Shown piece by piece: positions 44,206 to 55,748 of a DNA stretch of 64,000 nt (the stretch's first letter is position 1; each line of letters starts with the position of its first letter). The stretch comes from Nemertoderma westbladi (lineage: Eukaryota > Xenacoelomorpha > Nemertodermatida > Nemertodermatidae), in the NCBI GenBank assembly GCA_032718475.1, contig JAUCBJ010002788.1, forward strand, positions 38,910 through 102,909, written 5' to 3'. The notes under the pieces were generated by a model. It was not told the DNA's origin. It worked only from the letters and a program-made list of their open reading frames with translations, and did not search any database. The position numbers and the translations under genes are program-made.

Positions 44206-45404
44206 TGTAAAGGCTTTTGCGGATATAACTAGTCATTTTCCACGCAAAGTACTCTGTAGGTGTTTTAGCGGACATAAAAAGCCGTTTTCTTACTGTGTAG
44301 GTGTTTTAGTGGACATAAAAAGCCATTTTTCTGTATGTGTACTTTAGCGGACATAACAAGCCATTTTGTGCCGCAATACGCCAAAATACTCTTAATACAG
44401 TGTAGTTCAGATGACGACATCTATCAGCTGATATGTCGATGTGGAGCTTTTTGGTTTTCTTTGTTCGGCTCGCTCGACCAATCAGAGCGATTTTCACTTT
44501 GTGTTGGACAGTGCCTACAGAAACCCACGCAATTCAGTCAGTGTGTATCTTTCTAAGCCCAGAACACCGGCTTAGGATTCTTCTGTACTTCTGTGGAAGT
44601 TTCAGACTTTGACATAAACCTCAGAAACATCAGATGGCTTTGATCAAAGGAACGTAAAACTATTAACGCAGCACACCGCCACATCGCGGCATCACGCAAC
44701 GCGATTCAACTACACATACTGACTGTTCACCGCATTATTTGATTCTGTTATTAATTGGTGTTACTGTGTTATGTTGGTATATATTGCTGATATATTTGGA
44801 GAATACCGATGAATAATCATAAAACCCTCAATCTCTTTGATTACTAAAGGTTAGAGGAACAGGTTTACCGGTAGCAACTGCGACTTACATTATAGTGGTT
44901 TTTGTGTGAATTGAATGCTATTTCATAATCCCTACATGTGTCAGTTGCGATCCTCCTTATATATGATCAAATTCAGTGACGGTCGGCAGATCAGTGCGCA
45001 GTAGTGTGAACTAGTGTGAAGTCGTGTGAAGTAGTGTGAAGGTTAATAAAGCATCTCCTAAAGAATGCGCTATTTACGAAACTCAGTAGCCATCCAGTTG
45101 TGATTAGTATAAGTCATAACTCTGTTTTATACCTAAAGCGCCACGTACTAAAGGAACTGTTAATATTTCCCCGAAAGTGAATAATATTGTCAGAGATTAT
45201 ATATTAACAATCAATCGAATAATACAGTAGGTCTACACTGCAATCACTATCAAAGCATCCGAATCCAGTCTCCCTTAACTGTGGGTGAATGGTCGCGCAC
45301 AGGCTGGCTTCGGCTGATGTACCTTCAGTACATTAAATAATTGATATACAAAAAGACAATTAAAATTAGCAGGTTAAACTGCTAAAGGTCTAAAAGCGCG
45401 AACA
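44206..45404 (+). repeat. 3' LTR of the BEL element
   Basis: 1,199 bp, TGTAAAGG...GCGAACA. A short purine run (GGGAGCGG) directly precedes it and may be the polypurine tract. It is uninterrupted at the site where the 5' LTR holds the LINE. Confidence 0.93.
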
Positions 45405-45903
45405 TTTATTTTCAGAAATTTAGTGCTGGCACAACAATATTCACCCACATGCAATTGTTACATATTCCATTGAATTCAGAACCCTCACAAACCCGTATAA
45501 CGCAAGAAACAAGGTGATACAATCAATTTATATATTTGATGGTTTTCAAAATTTGGTGCACCAAATTTTGCACCCACTTCAAAAAATACTAGTTTAAGAT
45601 GTCTAGTTAGATAATTATTTATTCTATTAAATTTAGAACCGCCATAAACCTCTAAAACGCGGGAAATAAGTTGTCACAAGCATTTGAACTATTGAATAGA
45701 TTTTCAAAATTTCGGCTGCACCAAATTTTGCACACAGCACCGGAAAATACAAGTTTAATACGCCTGGTGCATCTGGTATATATTCCATCGAAATCAAAAC
45801 CCCAAATAACCCCTATTATAGCGCAAAAAACAGGTTTAAACAATCAATTTACAAAATTGACACATTTCAAAATTTGGTGCTGGCACCAAAATCCACATAT
45901 ATA
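45405..45903. mobile_element. Satellite-bearing TIR transposon copy 2, right piece (inverted)
   Basis: It continues the copy broken at 32,338. It contains GGTGC(T/C)GGCACC-type palindromes near 45,428, 45,552 and 45,873 with ~150-bp spacing. It ends where unit R copy 2 starts, so the terminal inverted repeat of this copy is lost. Confidence 0.75.
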
Positions 45904-45990
45904 TCTGGGTAGACCTTAGAAACGACTTGCCTCTTCTCACTGACATTGCTTCGTGCGATACTGCTCTCATACCCTAGGACTAAATTATTA

Positions 45991-47762
45991 CACAGGGGAG
46001 GGTTGGGACATTTGGCATGTTTTTGTCTAAAATGCTCATACAGTATCTTCCAATCTGTTTACTCATTTGTTTAATATGAGTTCTCATTTTGTCCATAATT
46101 TAATGGGCTATCTTTCAGTCATAGTTTGTATTGATTTTAAACAGATTCCGAATTGTTAGGGTCCAATTTGTCGATGGAGGTCAAACATGCCAATTCTCCC
46201 AACACGAGGGGACATTTGGCAGAGAGGACAAGGATATTTGGCATCCTTTTTCTAAACGCCCGTTTCTATATGCATTTACAGCCTAATTTGCAAATATTTA
46301 TCCTATATCTGGTATAGTAACTATCAGCTGACAAGCTCCATTTACTTATTCTGTTAATCTTCTCTAAGTTTAACTTCAAGATTTACTTTTCGCGTAATTC
46401 AAGGAATTCCCCGGGCCGATGATGGTTCCTTTCCGTTGTTGTTTGCTGTAGGGTAGGGGTTGTATGTGGGGAGTGTTCAAGGGGTGGTATATGGGGAGTG
46501 GTCAAGGGGTGGTATGTGGGGAGTGTTCAAGGGGTGGTATATGGGGAGTGGTCATGTTCAACTGGATTCTTATTAAATTCGTAGCCTGGAATAAAGAATT
46601 TAGGATGGGGGGAGGTTGGGGGTGGGGGTGTTCACCTAGATTCGTATTAAATTCGTAGCATAGAAAAACGAATTTAGTACGGATTAGACTAAAATAGTTG
46701 AGGCTAATGCAAAATGACTAAAATGTTTATAATAATGATAATAATATTCAAGTAGAACTATAGCAATTAAACAATGTAGTAGTGCAATAATATGAGACTC
46801 ATTGAAATATAAAAAAATTCAGTGCACTAATAAGAGACTCCTTGAAATCTAGCTAATTACCCCACTGCGATCCTGGTAGCTGTAGGCCTACCAGTTTGAT
46901 AACGTTTTTAGACAGTTTGAAAGTTAGAAGGTTTTACAGTAATAATTCGTTTGAGGGAGTATTTAAGTACCAATAGTCTAGGGACAAGAGTGGTGGCCCT
47001 AAATGAGAGGTTCCTAAATCAAACTAATTTTTAGCAAACCGAAAAGTCAGAAAATGTTGGTTAGGCCTACTGGTACACCAAAATAATAAATCAATAATTA
47101 ACCAGATTAATGATCAGGCTGTCAGCCACTTACTGAACAGCGAACAGTACCTGTAGTAACTAAATAAAAAAAAACTGGTGGTGACTTTGGTGAGGCATAC
47201 AGGTTTCTGGGCTACTTCTACTTCAGCACATTAGTGTTTAGGGCTTAGTACCGGTATCTAATAATGCAGTACTGCACTGCAGTGAAACGTCAGTACAACT
47301 AGACACCAATAGGCTACTGGCAGACTGTAATGATTACATTGAAATGCGAAATATCCCTAGCACGCAAATGCCAAATGTCCCAACCTGGGGAACTTTGATA
47401 AATATGAAAAATAAATATACAAGATTATTGTAAAGACATATTATTCTGTCAACTTTAACATAATCCCAAACAGTTGACGATCATTTTCATATATCCAAAA
47501 GTACCAGTGATGCTACTTATGAAAAGGGGGTTTCCTGAATACAAAAAATCAAAAATTATCATTTTGATCATGTTGATCAATTATCATGTTATCCAGAGAA
47601 TCGCCAGTTTCATTAAATTTAATAATTTTTTCCGTTTCCATATTCAAATATAGTATGATAGGTTAAGTAAAAAAAGTTGTTGCAATCCACATTCAGGAAG
47701 TCACCCAAAAGGCAGGCATGCCAAATCTCCCCACGTGCCAAATCTCCCTGGTCTCCCCTATA
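45991..47762. mobile_element. TIR element inserted in unit R copy 2
   Basis: The left end ACAGGGGAGGGTTGGGACAT and the reverse complement of the right end (CTATAGGGGAGACCAGGGAG) share an imperfect ~25-bp inverted repeat ending in ATTTGGC. Copy 1 of unit R is continuous across this point, which serves as an empty site. Inside are repeated 'TTTGGCA' words, a 25-bp minisatellite and no transposase ORF. Superfamily unknown. Confidence 0.6.
46460..46556. repeat. 25-bp G-rich minisatellite
   Basis: About four units of GTTCAAGGGGTGGTATATGG plus GGAGT; the G-rich strand is plus. Confidence 0.85.
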
Positions 47763-48357
47763 GCAGGAAATGTCCGTATAACAGTAAATCTGTTAAAATA
47801 TTTTAACAAGCTGAAAATTTAGTCTATTAAGATTTCGGAGCGCCCAACGATATAATTAAAAGGCCAGTTTTCTAGAATCATTATTTCACGTCCTCGGACA
47901 TGTTCTGTAATTAATAAACAACTCAAATAAATAATAAAATCAAATTTAGCGGGAAAATTTTATTAATTCGTGTCCCCTCATGAATTAAAATAAATTGTAA
48001 AGACAGGCAATTTTTTTTTTAATCCTTAAAATTTTAGGTAAAATAAGTATCAGGGTTTTGCTTCTTTTGACTGTATGAGGCATACTCTAACTCTACTGCT
48101 CGTTTCCCAAAATGTCACCGTAGTAACTAAAACGAATAAAACAAAATAAAACCAACAAACCAATAAGAACATAGTTATAATTAACTTATTGCAAACATTG
48201 TGTACAGTATTTTAGGATACTTAACGAACTGACTTAATGAACTGACTGTTTCAGATAATAAACGTTATATAGAGCCATTGATGAACGGAGAACAACTCAA
48301 ACGTGAATGGGATTATCGGAGATTCACTGAGTTCTATACCCATCGGGATCGGGTATT

Positions 48358-49162
48358 ATTTATTGGGTGATTCTTATTGACAATAGATCACCCAAAATCA
48401 ACCTTTATGTCAGCCAATCTTTTGAACAAATGATGACCTTTTCAAAATGCCGCGCAATCTATAACCTGTTCACTGCAACAACGATAAAGTTACACATCTG
48501 TTTTCAACCATTTTAACACATCATGTCGCAAAAACGGATGGATGATTACAACCTTTTATCGTGGCAAGAAAGTCTCCCGACACTCACTAGTATTGCTACC
48601 TCACAATTCTGTGTGAAGTAGGTGTTTAAAGGAGCAAAGGTCAGAACTAAAGCTGGAAACATCCCCCTAACCTTCAAAGAAAAGTTTCACAGCTCTTATT
48701 TCCGATCAATCCTAAACAACTGCAATAATGACCATACATCCAAACATACTACAATATTATCGTTCTTTGGGCTAGACTAAACCTACACATCAAACTTTTA
48801 CAGACTGATCTAGACCCCGACCGTTTCTAACCATAAGGTCTTCTTTTTTCATATAATCTATGAGATTAATATATATATTGTTAATGATATTGTTAATATT
48901 ATTTCATATTTGGTATATTGGTATAGATATACAACAGTTTGTGCATCTAGCAAAAGTCATGATTTGGCATCTTCCTTAAATATTTTTAATTCATATACTA
49001 CCCTCTGTCACATATTGTTATTTTTTTAACCAGTGCACGACCATTTTATTTCGCGATTAATTTAATATAGCCACCGGGGCGTAAGCCGGGAATAAACTTA
49101 TATAGGTCTAGTTTTATTTTACAATAACCGTTTTTTGATAATCGTTTCCTTAAAAAAAAATT
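48358..49162. other. Non-coding segment between imperfect direct repeats
   Basis: TTGACAATAGATCACCCAAA at about 48,377 and TTGACAATAGATCACCCCAA at about 49,161 bracket ~760 bp of AT-rich sequence without an ORF. This looks like an insertion or an internal duplication at the start of the LINE fragment that follows. AGCCACCGGGGCGTAAGCCG at about 49,069 matches, in reverse, the word at 5,828-5,856. Confidence 0.5.
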
Positions 49163-49676
49163 GACAATAGATCACCCCAAATCAACAGTGAAGGAAAAGT
49201 AATTATTAACAATGTTGAATTAAAAAGAAAACAATCGATAAAATTTCTTGGACTTTACATAGATGAACATCTTACCTGGAAACACCACCGGGAACATATA
49301 CAACACAAAATTAGTTGCAACTTGATAAATAACAAAATAAAAAACTTCATTTCACCACACGCACTAAAACTACTCTACCATACGATGATCGACCCATATT
49401 TACAGTACTGAAATGCTGTCTGGGCAGCAACAATATACAAGTCAGAATCCAATACTTCCACAAACCAACACAGAAATCACTACAGGTGGAGGAGAAAAGC
49501 AGAAAAACCCTACAACCACAATAAAATCAATCCAGAGTTTACAAAACAGGGCCATAAAATCTGTGCAGTCTAAAGGAAACGTAGACTTCCGACCACTCAC
49601 TATTACTTCAATCTTCAAAAAACGAGAGAAAGCCGCCCCAATATTAGATTATAACAACAACATTTCCATTGGGTAA
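49163..49676 (+). pseudogene. CR1/jockey-like LINE RT C-terminal region, first part
   Basis: The plus frame reads 'IKFLGLYIDEHLTWKHHREH', 'KISCNLINNKIKNFISPHAL', 'LLYHTMIDPYLQY' (one stop) 'NAVWAA' and then 'LQNRAIKSV': the conserved thumb region of CR1/jockey-type RT. Catalytic boxes are absent. The protein similarity breaks at about 49,676 and resumes at about 52,600. Confidence 0.8.
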
Positions 49677-52599
49677 GAAAGTGGAGAAGAGCCAGGCCCG
49701 ACTCTCAATTTTTTAGTTTATATTACGCGATCAATTTTCACTCATCTCGTCATGAACACAACATGTATGTAAACTTTTGATAAATTTGTTGGCTATGCGT
49801 TTGCGGCTGTTTGGGCGGGGTGTGGTAGGCCTACACTTTTCACACTGAAACATTTTGGTTGTGAAATGTTCAGGGCACAGCGATCAGAGATATTTCATAT
49901 ATATTTTATTATGAGAGGAAGAAGAACATACAACGTTATTTACTATATTATATGTAACGAAATAATTGTTTTTGGGTTTGGAAGCCTCCCCAAAGAGTTG
50001 ATATACGATTATATTTAAAATTATTTCCATGGTCATGGTCATTCACCCGTCTTTAATTAGAAATTTGTTTGCATGAAAGACAGTTTAGTTTAGTTTGGTT
50101 TTTACTGATTATTATCTCTTATCTGACTGGGGTAATAATAAAGGATAGGATAAATGGAAGCAAAGTGTGACAGTAACAATTATTTCCCTGACAACCGAGC
50201 ATGTCTTAAGTATACGATATCTAAAAGGGGGAAGTTTGGATTCACTGCATAAATGCAGTTCACCAAACTTCCCCCGAATGCACACTGTAACTTCCCCCTT
50301 CCCCCAAATATCCACTGTTAAATTAATTTGAAGCGATATAATAAGTACAAAATTGTGCAAGATTTTAATTGTGTAGTCCATTTGTTATTTGATCTCTATT
50401 TATTGTTTAAAGTGCATTTAATATCACACTGGTTTTTTAGAATATTACAACCTTATGTTTTATTTATTAACCCAATCGAAGCCTTAATAAGGGCCGCTTA
50501 TTTGTACGCATATCCCTAATGCGCTCAGTATGAGCCAAACAACATATTAATATGAAAATAAAGTATCTGCAAAGAAAAGAACCCAATGCTATATAATTTG
50601 ACCTTATTAAAAAATTTGCACTTTTGCACACTTATTTGTACAAGTGCACTTCAGCAGATCGTAATGGTGGTTCTTATTTAACAAACTTATGTTTATCCTC
50701 TACCGATCTACGATGGTGTATGATCAAGTGTCAGTCACTAAAAGTGTAAAAAATCTAATTTAATAAATCGCGACATTTGCGATTTTGGACCATATTCATG
50801 GGCATTTTAATTCACTTTATATACATAAAAAGTTAAACAAATGTTACGATTATAGTTAGAAATCACTCCAAACTACATTTTAATCCAAAAAATAACATTC
50901 TACGATGAATGGAACTAGAAATAATAGTGTTTGAAATATCGAAAAAATGTGTACTTTTTAAGTGCATTATGCACTAGTGCACATGCGTTTTCCCAAGTTG
51001 TATCCTATTTCACACACTACAATCTATCCTCTATGCAATGAAAAAAGTTTCAGATCAAACGGCCCAGTAGAACAGAAGTTATTGATGTTTAAAAATAATC
51101 ACTCGAAAATTTCAAATTCTCTTGGTCACGTAGTCTAGTGGTAATCAATCACGTTAACGATACTTAAGTTCGTGGGTTCGAAACCCAATATGACCATTCT
51201 TAATTTTTTGCAAAAAAAAATATTTTTAATTTTTGACTAAATTTCGGTTCTGGTGCTCCAAATTCAATAAAATTGGTATATTCTTTGCCGTAATTTTTTT
51301 TTCTATCTTTTGAGAGGGGGTATTTTTGGCCCCAAAAAAAATGAAAAAAAAGGGCCAAAGTTACGCGATATTTTTCGACCCTTAAAACTCGTTATTTTAA
51401 TTATAAATGTTAAGAAAAAAGATAGTGGAGTTAATTTGCTACATTTTACAGGAACTTTTGGCGCAAAAAGTTAAATTATAATGTAATGGCGATTTATTAA
51501 AAAAAAAATTTTTCGTCCCTTTTTTATAAGTAGTATATTTCACACGATCGTCTGCCGCTTCAGTTATATAATAGCTATGGCGCTGTAACTACCGTTGAAA
51601 GATAGATAATTTGACGCTCTATAAGACTGTTTAAATAAGTCTCCCAGACCTTATGTATTTTTCGAGCTAGACGAGTTCCCGCGAAGCGAGTTTGAAGCGT
51701 GAAATTATAATTTGGGCCCTAATTTTTTTAATATCGTTTGCGCGGCAAAACCAATCGAATATTTGGATTCCCCGTATCGATATTAACCGTATAAAATGTA
51801 CTTTAACCTTCAAGAGTCAAAAATAAAAAAGTTGTTAGTTATAAACGTTTTATTATTTTCTGGCCCTTTTTGGACCCCTTTGCCTACATATTTTTTGTAC
51901 CCCCATTCGATAGGAATGTAGCCCCTGTGGTCTTCTACGCTTTCCGAAAAAGAATTGGCAGATTCCTACTAGCGTTGTCGAATTAAAAATTTTGGAAATA
52001 ATAATTATGTAAAAAAGATGGAAAAAACGGACAAAGTTACGGCCCCTTTTTCCACCCGAAATATTAATAAATATCTTACCCCCATTCGATACGAAGGTAG
52101 TACCACTCTTCCCCTTTCCAACCGCGTTAATTTCGTCCCCGTACGATTAATATTAGCCGAGTTAGAGCGGATCCCGCAAAGCCATTTTGTCCGTTTTTTC
52201 AACTTTGACGGACAATTTCGGGAAAAGGGCGTGGTAATCTTTTTTGAAAAAAAAAAACGAATTCACTAATTAATCCCTTCTATCGTATCCCGGCGTCGGT
52301 TAAGCAATAACCTAGGGTTTTTTCGAGCCACTGTAAAGCGCCTTTCAAAAAATTTTTAAAATTGTCGAAAAAATGACGGTTTTTTGTCCGCCGTGTCCGT
52401 CGAGGGGATAGATTTGCTAATGTTAGAGTGGCTAATATCTTAGAATTCCGAGTCGCTCCCCTGGTGCGAAAATAAAAAAAATTGGTCTGTTCCTTCATCG
52501 AAAAGTCCCCCAGAATCCCAAGTTAACCTATATAGTTAGCGATGGCCTGCGGCTTTAGGAGCGGCCGCGGTATTCACCTCCCTCATAGCGGCCGCGGCG
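49677..52599. other. ~2.9-kb insertion splitting the LINE, no ORF
   Basis: The insert is AT-rich. It holds a hairpin at 50,225-50,273 (GGGGGAAGTTTGGATTCACT...complement), a tRNA-like sequence at 51,124-51,196, and a diverged ~180-bp repeat marked by TACCCCCATTCGATA at about 51,900 and 52,079. Two GCGGCCGC sites lie at 52,561 and 52,588. No terminal repeats were identified. Short frames here lack recognisable motifs. Confidence 0.5.
51124..51196 (+). tRNA. tRNA-like sequence (pseudo-tRNA or SINE head)
   Basis: 73 nt. A-box TAGTCTAGTGG and a perfect B-box GGTTCGAAACC at normal spacing. The outer acceptor stem GGTCA/TGACC pairs, then a C-A mismatch; the T stem pairs 4 of 5. The anticodon stem pairs only 3 of 5 and position 33 is A rather than T; the triplet at 34-36 would be ACG. 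Unlikely to be a working tRNA; more likely a tRNA-derived repeat or pseudogene. Confidence 0.5.
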
Positions 52600-52935
52600 G
52601 TGTTGCGTCAAATGGAGAAATATTTATCCCACCAAGTCGCGATATTTTGCTATAACTACTTACATAAATTACTACCACCAAACATCCTACCAACACTACT
52701 TACACTCACATCTACCACGCACAATCACCGCACAAGAAATGCTACTAACGGACAATGTACTGTACCCCGTACAAGATTACAGATTGCCAAACAATCCATC
52801 AAAGTCAGGGCCCCGTAAGTCTGGAATGGAGTCCCCGAAACGGTGCGGCAGGCACAATCTATTAGAATCTGCAAAATATAAATTACATTCATATCTGGCA
52901 GATATGCGTTCTATTGAAGCATGGAATGCTATATA
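52600..52935 (+). pseudogene. CR1/jockey-like LINE RT C-terminus, second part
   Basis: Plus frames give 'VAIFCYNYLHKLLPPNILP', 'HNHRTRNATN', 'QIAKQSIKVRAP' and, after a one-base shift, 'WNGVPETVRQAQSIRICK': the extreme C-terminus of CR1/jockey RT. It follows logically from the fragment ending at 49,676. The LINE ends in a TATATCTC microsatellite (52,928-52,968) bracketed by the inverted words ATGGAATGCT and AGCATTCCAT. Confidence 0.75.
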
Positions 52936-53048
52936 TATCTCTATATATCTCTATATATATCTCTATATACAGTAGCATTCCATGATTGAAGCCTAATCAA
53001 ACTAAGAAATATCCAACTGTAATTAATCTATACCTATAAAAATCAAAT

Positions 53049-53051
<3 letters not shown>

Positions 53052-53117
<66 letters not shown>

Positions 53118-53119
53118 GT
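53052..53119. repeat. (TC)n microsatellite
   Basis: About 66 bp of TC dinucleotides with one TTTC break. Confidence 0.95.
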
Positions 53120-53224
53120 GTGTTCGAACTCCTCCAAAACGGGCGGGGGGATTGCGCTGGAACTTGGCATGTGTGTATAACTTTAACCAGCGGTCGTTAT
53201 AGGCCACTTTTCGAAAAGTATAAT

Positions 53225-53325
53225 TCACGTTCGGTACCGGTACTGGGTACCGGTACGTCAGTAGGCCTATACCGGTACCAGTACCCCAGTAGGCATATGC
53301 CGGTAGCGGGAAATACCGGGTAACA
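53225..53325. repeat. Cluster of ACCGGT palindromes
   Basis: Six ACCGGT or GCCGGT words within 90 bp, including CGGTACCGGTACTGGGTACC. Confidence 0.75.
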
Positions 53326-54185
53326 TGCCTCGGGTATTGCCTGCTAGTTATCGATAAAACTTAATCATATAAATTATGTAATCTAAGTACTGTAGTTTTG
53401 ACTTTCCACTTCGTTAAATTCAATTTACTGTGTTATACTGTATACTGAAATGTTTCCATTTAGACTGCATCCAGCATGACCGAACGTATTACCAATAGTT
53501 GTTTTTCATGAGTTGTTAACATATTTACAGTGCACCTACGTATTTACAGTAGCGCATATTTAATGTTAGGCCCTACCTACTTAATTACAATGGTATACCA
53601 TATATATTTACAAATGTACACGGGGGTTTGTGTAATGGGCCTACCCGACAAGCCTCCGTCTACATTATATAATCATTTATGTACCAGGAACCTAATTACT
53701 CAATTATATGAAAGTATGTATAAATTTGATTATATTGTGTAGTAAATAGTTCATTAAATAAATAAATAAAATTAAATAAATTCCCCGGACACCCCACTGA
53801 TCTCCAAGACTCCAGCAGTAGTATACAATTGGCCGGCTTTGCTACAGTTAGACCCCACTGACACCCATTGGGTTTCACATGACACCCTATCATCACCCTA
53901 TGGGTGTCATTGGGTGTCATTGGCGCCAGACTGTCTGGGTGACACCTTCAAATTAGGCTAATTATACCCTAATTGGCAGGTGTCATCAATTAATTAGTAC
54001 AATTAAACCCTAATACTGTAGGTGTCTTGTGACTCCTAATTAGGGTTTAATTGATTATTCTAATTAATCAGACTGATTAGCGCTCTGACATGCAATGGTC
54101 ATCAGTGTTGTCTAACTGTCGCCTAGAGGCCCAAGAGGGTGTCATGAGTGACACCTCAGCTCCTTTATTTATTGGTACTTATTTA
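53326..54185. other. Non-coding flank of the foldback element
   Basis: GGGTGTCAT words repeat at 53,900-53,925. At 53,995-54,065 'TTAAACCCTAAT' and 'ATTAGGGTTTAATTGATTAT' form a hairpin. GTGACACC/GGTGTCA words recur through 54,460. No gene. Confidence 0.55.
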
Positions 54186-54769
54186 TTTCTATTTAATTTT
54201 AATTTATTTAATTTATTTCTATTTTTGAATTACCAATAATTAGTTTTATATATTACTTTCTAAATTATATCTTTGTTGACACCTCATTGCTATATTTAGC
54301 TTTAGGGTATACAGCTCCCTTACTGGTAACTAATTACTCTTATCTATATCCAGACAGCTTTATCGTTGACCTTTGACCCCCAATTAACTTTAACCAAGCA
54401 ACAGGTTCTTAATAATAGTTGTATCCAAGCGCCCCGCCCCCTCTCGTGACACCTCTGATTACTAATTACTCTTACCTATATCCAGCCGTTTGCAGTTCTA
54501 TATTCTGCCGCTAGAGGGCGTATTATCTGAAAATTAACATGTTCTCTAACTTTGTTATTTTCATTCCGATTAGGTTTAAACTCGGTAGGCATCTACTATA
54601 TCATAGGCTATATCTTTTACGGAGTCGCAGAGTATTCTGAAGTTCCATCAAAGTTCACCACTAAAGGGTGAAATGTCTCAAAGTCTGCCGCTAAACACTC
54701 GGATTTAAGACCTGGGGCACTCCTAAAGCCTCGAGTTTTAGGTTTGAGCCACAGACTATACCTCACTGA

Positions 54770-55373
54770 GACACAGACTATGCCTCAATGAGGCACTGAG
54801 GCACAGACTATGCCTCACTAGGCACAGACTATGCCTCACTAGGCACAGACTATGCCTCACTGAGGTACAGACTATGCCTCACTGAGGCACAGACAATGCC
54901 TCACTGAGGCACAGACTATGCCTTACTGAGGCACAGGCTATGCCTCACTGAGGCACGGACTATGCCTCACTGAGGCACTGACTATGCCTCACTGAGGCAC
55001 AGACTATGCCTCACTGAGGCACAGACTATGCCTCACTGAGGTACAGACTATGCCTCACTGAGGTACAGACTATGCCTCACTGAGGTACAGACTATGCCTC
55101 ACTGAGGCACAGACTATGCCTCACCGAGGCACTGACTATGCCTCACTGAGACACTGAGGTATAGTCTGTGCCTCAGTGCTTCAGTGAGGCATAGTCAGTG
55201 CCTCAGTGAGGCATAGTCTGTGCCTCAGTGAGGCATAGACTGTGCCTCAGTGAGGCATAGTCTGTGCCTCAGTGAGGCATAGTCTGTGCCTTAGTGAGGC
55301 ATAGTCTGTACCTCAGTGAGGCATAGTCTGTGCCTAGTGAGGCATAGTCTGTGCCTCAGTGAGGCATAGTCTG
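54770..55373. repeat. 22-bp minisatellite that reverses orientation in the middle
   Basis: The first ~375 bp repeat CACAGACTATGCCTCACTGA (plus GG). From about 55,155 the units appear as the reverse complement, GAGGCATAGTCTGTGCCTCA. The unit itself is partly self-complementary (GCCTCACTGAGGC). About 27 units in all. Confidence 0.93.
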
Positions 55374-55716
55374 TATAATGATATCGTAAGCATACCGATA
55401 TACGAGTTAGAGTGAGAAATAATATAGTGCCGCACCGTCATATTATATTATTTCAATACGTGCTGACAGACTGATAAGTACTGCTGGCCGACATACCGGT
55501 GGCAGTATACTGTGCAGTACAGAGCTGTCGGTCTGTGGCCGTCCAGGATGACAGCTCCAGTATCCTATAACAATGAATGAATAATATATCCTACCTACTG
55601 TGAAATCCCATCACCCGATATCCCATGCAATCTGCCCATCACTGATTGGCCATTGCCTAGTAACGGATCTAGAGTACGTAGCTAAGGAATATCAATACAA
55701 TAATAATATCAATACA
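55374..55716 (-). repeat. 3' LTR of the gypsy element
   Basis: On the element strand it starts TGTATTGATATT and ends GATATCATTATA; the purine tract (complement of CCCCCCTTCT at 55,717-55,726) precedes it. Confidence 0.95.
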
Positions 55717-55748
55717 CCCCCCTTCTAGTTTGTGGGACTCCCAACAAA

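Larger units (their letters stand above)
32339..45404 (+). mobile_element. BEL/Pao-type LTR retrotransposon, complete, ~13.07 kb, RT- and IN-deleted
   Basis: Direct terminal repeats start TGTAAAGGC and end GCGAACA (TG...CA), flanked by TTTAT on both sides (32,334-32,338 and 45,405-45,409). A 5-bp duplication is usual for BEL/Pao. Between them are a long leader, a gag frame with a C-terminal DUF1759-like segment, two Cys-His knuckles and an aspartic protease in the BEL/Pao order. RT, RNase H and the integrase core are missing. A foreign unit (R, 41,266-44,127) lies between the truncated pol and the 3' LTR. The LTRs differ at about 20 positions by eye (~98% identical), so the insertion is not ancient. 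The element must have been mobilised in trans or been deleted after insertion. Confidence 0.9.
45904..48357 (+). other. Unit R, copy 2 (interrupted by a TIR element)
   Basis: 45,904-45,985 matches 41,266-41,345. 47,765-47,960 matches 41,370-41,560. 48,255-48,357 ('CGTTATATAGAGCCATTGAT') matches the start of the coding segment at about 42,700-42,800 (protein 'YIEPxMxxEQLxREWDYRRF'). It breaks off at 48,357. Confidence 0.7.

Noticed and set aside
53043-53228. Frame encoding an Arg-Glu repeat
   Set aside because: It is created by the (TC)n microsatellite.
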